A DNA stretch of 64,000 bases. Source: Closterium sp. Naga37s-1. Taxonomy: Eukaryota > Streptophyta > Zygnematophyceae > Desmidiales > Closteriaceae. Positions within the stretch are counted from its first letter, which is position 1, and the number at the start of each line of letters is the position of its first letter. A program made the position numbers and the translations under genes. The notes under the pieces are model-generated. The model worked only from the letters and a program-made list of their open reading frames with translations. It searched no databases and had not been told where the DNA came from. Positions 60,898-64,000 of the stretch are shown in pieces. Location: NCBI GenBank assembly GCA_947471745.1, contig CANJKZ010000395.1, positions 1,460,930 to 1,524,929 of the forward strand, written 5' to 3'.

Positions 60898-63800
60898 GCC
60901 ACCTGCGCGCCCCCTCACCCACCTGCGCGCCCCCCACCCACCTGCGCGCCCCCCACCCACCTGCGCGCCCCTCACCCACCTGCGCGCCCCTCACCCACCT
61001 GCGCGCCCCACACCCACCTGCGCGCCCCTCACCCACCTGCGCGCCCCCCACCCACCTGCGCGCCCCTCACCCACCTGCGCGCCCCCCACCCACCTGCGCG
61101 CCCCTCACCCACCTGCGCGCCCCCCACCCACCTGCGCGCCCCCCACCCACCTGCGCGCCCCTCACCCACCTGCGCGCCCACCCCCTGCGCCCCTCACCCA
61201 CCTGCGCGCCCTCACCCACCTGCGCGCCACCCACCCACCTGCGCGCCCCTCACCCACCTGCGCGCCCCCCACCCACCTGCGCGCGCACCTCACCCACCTG
61301 CGCGCCCCCCCACCCACCTGCGCGCCCTCACCCACCTGCGCGCCCCCCACCCACCTGCGCTGCCTCACCACCTGCAGCCCCCAACCCTGCGCGCACCCCT
61401 CACCCACCTGCGCGCCCCTCACACCACCTGCGCGCCCCCTCACCCACCTGCGCGCGCACCCTCACCCACCTGCGCGCCCCCCACCCACCTGCGCGCCCCT
61501 CACCCACACTGCGCGCCCCCCACCCACCTGCGCGCCCCCCCACCCACCTGCGCGCCCCTCACCCACCTGCGCGCCCCCCACCCACCTGCGCGCCCCTCAC
61601 CCACCTGCGCGCGCCCTCACCCACCGGCGCGCCCCCCACCCACCTGCGCGCCCCTCACCCACCTGCGCGCCCCCCCCCACCTGCGCGCCCCTCACCCACC
61701 TGCGCGCCCCCCACCCACCTGCGCGCCCCCCACCCACCTGCGCGCCCCTCACCCACCTGCGCGCCCCTCACCCACCTGCGCGCCCCTCACCCACCTGCGC
61801 GCCCCTCACCCACCTGCGCGCCCCCCCACCCACCTGCGCGCCCCTCACCCACCTGCGCGCCCCTCACCCACCTGCGCGCCCCCCACCCACCTGCGCGCCC
61901 CTCACCCACCTGCGCGCCCCCCACCCACCTGCGCGCCCCCCACCCACCTGCGCGCCCCTTACCCACCTGCGCGCCCCTCACCCACCTGCGCGCCCCCCAC
62001 CCACCTGCGCGCCCCTCACCCACCTGCGCGCCCCCCACCCACCTGCGCGCCCCCCACCCACCTGCGCGCCCCTCACCCACCTGCGCGCCCCTCACCCACC
62101 TGCGCGCCCCTCACCCACCTGCGCGCCCCCCACCCACCTGCGCGCCCCTCACCCACCTGCGCGCCCCCCACCCACCTGCGCGCCCCCCCACCCACCTGCG
62201 CGCCCCCCACCCACCTGCGCGCCCCTCACCCACCTGCGCGCCCCCCACCCACCTGCGCGCCCCCCACCCACCTGCGCGCCCCTCACCCACCTGCGCGCCC
62301 CCCACCCACCTGCGCGCCCCCCCACCCACCTGCGCGCCCCTCACCCACCTGCGTGCCCCCCACCCACCTGCGCGCCCCTCACCCACCTGCGCGCCCCCCA
62401 CCCACCTGCGCGCCCCTGACCCACCTGCGCGCCCCCCACCCACCTGCGCGCCCCCCACCCACCTGCGCGCCCCTCACCCACCTGCGCGCCCCTCACCCAC
62501 CTGCGCGCCCCCCACCCACCTGCGCGCCCCTCACCCACCTGCGCGCCCCCCACCCACCTGCGCGCCCCCCACCCACCTGCGCGCCCCTCACCCACCTGCG
62601 CGCCCCCCACCCACCTGCGCGCCCCTCACCCACCTGCGCGCCCCCCACCCACCTGCGCGCCCCTCACACCCACCTGCGCGCCCCTCACCCACCTGCGCGC
62701 CTGCGCGCCCCCCACCCACCTGCGCGCCCCTCACCCACCTGCGCGCCCCCCACCCACCTGCGCGCCCCTGACCCACCTGCGCGCCCCCCACCCACCTGCG
62801 CGCCCCTCACCCACCTGCGCGCCCCCCACCCACCTGCGCGCCCCTCACCCACCTGCGCGCCCCCACCCACCTGCGCGCCCCCCACCCACCTGCGCGCCCC
62901 TCACCCACCTGCGCGCCCCCCACCCACCTGCGCGCCCCCCACCCACCTGCGCGCCCCCCCACCCACCTGCGCGCCCCCCACCCACCTGCGCGCCCCCCAC
63001 CCACCTGCGCGCCCCCCCACCCACCTGCGCGCCCCTGACCCACCTGCGCGCCCCCCACCCACCTGCGCGCCCCTCACCCACCTGCGCGCCCCCCACCCAC
63101 CTGCGCGCCCCTCACCCACCTGCGCGCCCCCCACCCACCTGCGCGCCCCCCACCCACCTGCGCGCCCCCCACCCACCTGCGCGCCCCCCACCCACCTGCG
63201 CGCCCCCCACCCACCTGCGCGCCCCCCCCCACCTGCGCGCCCCTGACCCACCTGCGCGCCCCCCACCCACCTGCGCGCCCCTGACCCACCTGCGCGCCCC
63301 CCACCCACCTGCGCGCCCCTCACCCACCTGCGCGCCCCCCACCCACCTGCGCGCCCCCCCACCCACCTGCGCGCCCCCCACCCACCTGCGCGCCCCCCCA
63401 CCCACCTGCGCGCGCCCCCCACCCACCTGCGCGCCCCCACCCACCTGCGCGCCCCTCACACCCACCTGCGCGCCCCCCACCCACCTGCGCGCCCCTCACC
63501 CACCTGCGCGCCCCCCACCCACCTGCGCGCCCCCCACCCACCTGCGCGCCCCCCACCCACCTGCGCGCCCCTGACCCACCTGCGCGCCCCCCACCCACCT
63601 GCGCGCCCCTCACCCACCTGCGCGCCCCCCACCCACCTGCGCGCCCCTGACCCACCTGCGCGCCCCCCCACCCACCTGCGCGCCCCTGACCCACCTGCGC
63701 GCCCCCCACCCACCTGCGCGCCCCTCACCCACCTGCGCGCCCCTCACCCACCTGCGCGCCCCTCACCCACCTGCGCGCCCCCCCACCCACCTGCGCGCCC

Positions 63801-64000
63801 CCCACCCACCTGCGCGCCCCCCACCCACCTGCGCGCCCCTCACCCACCTGCGCGCCCCCCACCCACCTGCGCGCCCCTCACCCACCTGCGCGCCCCCCAC
63901 CCACCTGCGCGCCCCTCACCCACCTGCGCGCCCCCCACCCACCTGCGCGCCCCCTCACCCACCTGCGCGCCCCCCACCCACCTGCGCGCCCCCCACCCAC
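60898..64000 (-). repeat. 19-bp satellite array, probably an XRCC2 intron
   Basis: About 160 units of CACCTGCGCGCCCCTCACC or the CCCCCCACC variant fill the last 3.1 kb and run off the window. On the minus strand every unit reads GCGCGCAGGTGGGTGAG or close to it, which looks like an exon end plus a 5' splice donor. It lies immediately upstream of the first recognised XRCC2 exon, so it is most simply the intron between that exon and the missing Walker A exon. Units are CpG-rich. Variation is mainly CTC versus CCC in the spacer, with a few shorter units. The long frames crossing it are artefacts. Confidence 0.93.

Noticed and set aside
60494-63728. Long proline/alanine/arginine-rich frames on the plus strand and glycine-rich frames on the minus strand
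   Set aside because: They are products of the 19-bp array and change composition only with the repeat unit.

Overview
This is a nuclear eukaryotic window with green-lineage character. It holds a plant-type GT37 (xyloglucan-type) fucosyltransferase split by many GT-AG introns, an XRCC2-type RAD51 paralog whose closest remembered relatives are plant proteins, an intronless F-box/LRR gene, and Ty1/copia elements with a plant-like initiator-Met tRNA primer site. High GC, short exons and heavy tandem repetition would suit a streptophyte alga (perhaps a zygnematophyte) or a bryophyte. The lineage is inference.

Layout. 1-20690 is a nest of LTR-retrotransposon fossils. A decayed Ty3/gypsy copy carries copia element A (241-7709, minus strand, identical LTRs, GACAC target duplication), a 3'-truncated sister copy B (8180-14617, plus strand) and a short non-coding LTR element (17084-18653). 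An older copia RT/RNase H remnant follows. From 21712 to 42627 runs one host gene, a 12-exon GT37 fucosyltransferase of about 635 residues. Its third intron is 12.4 kb and consists almost entirely of an 11.6 kb heptanucleotide array (CCATGCM)n. Tail to tail with it lies a four-exon GNAT acetyltransferase (44455-42901, minus). A young copia element C (44796-52020) separates this from a three-exon DUF952 gene (53156-52199, minus). Then come the F-box/LRR gene (56326-53753, minus) and the 3' half of an XRCC2 gene (60733 to about 58380, minus). The upstream intron of XRCC2 is probably the 19-bp array that fills 60898 to the window end.

The most notable signal is not a protein family but a pattern in the introns. 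In at least seven introns of three unrelated genes, a tandem array begins within about 20 nt of the 5' splice site. In fucosyltransferase introns 3 and 10 the repeated unit contains the splice donor itself (3 and 18 copies). The 19-bp XRCC2 array also carries a near-consensus donor in every unit. Two fucosyltransferase exons (4 and 11) are preceded by imperfect partial copies of their own acceptor and first codons. Together these suggest that exon-intron boundaries seed tandem amplification in this genome.

Exon models were built by hand from splice phase and remembered family alignments. No search could be run. All open frames inside the arrays are treated as repeat artefacts.
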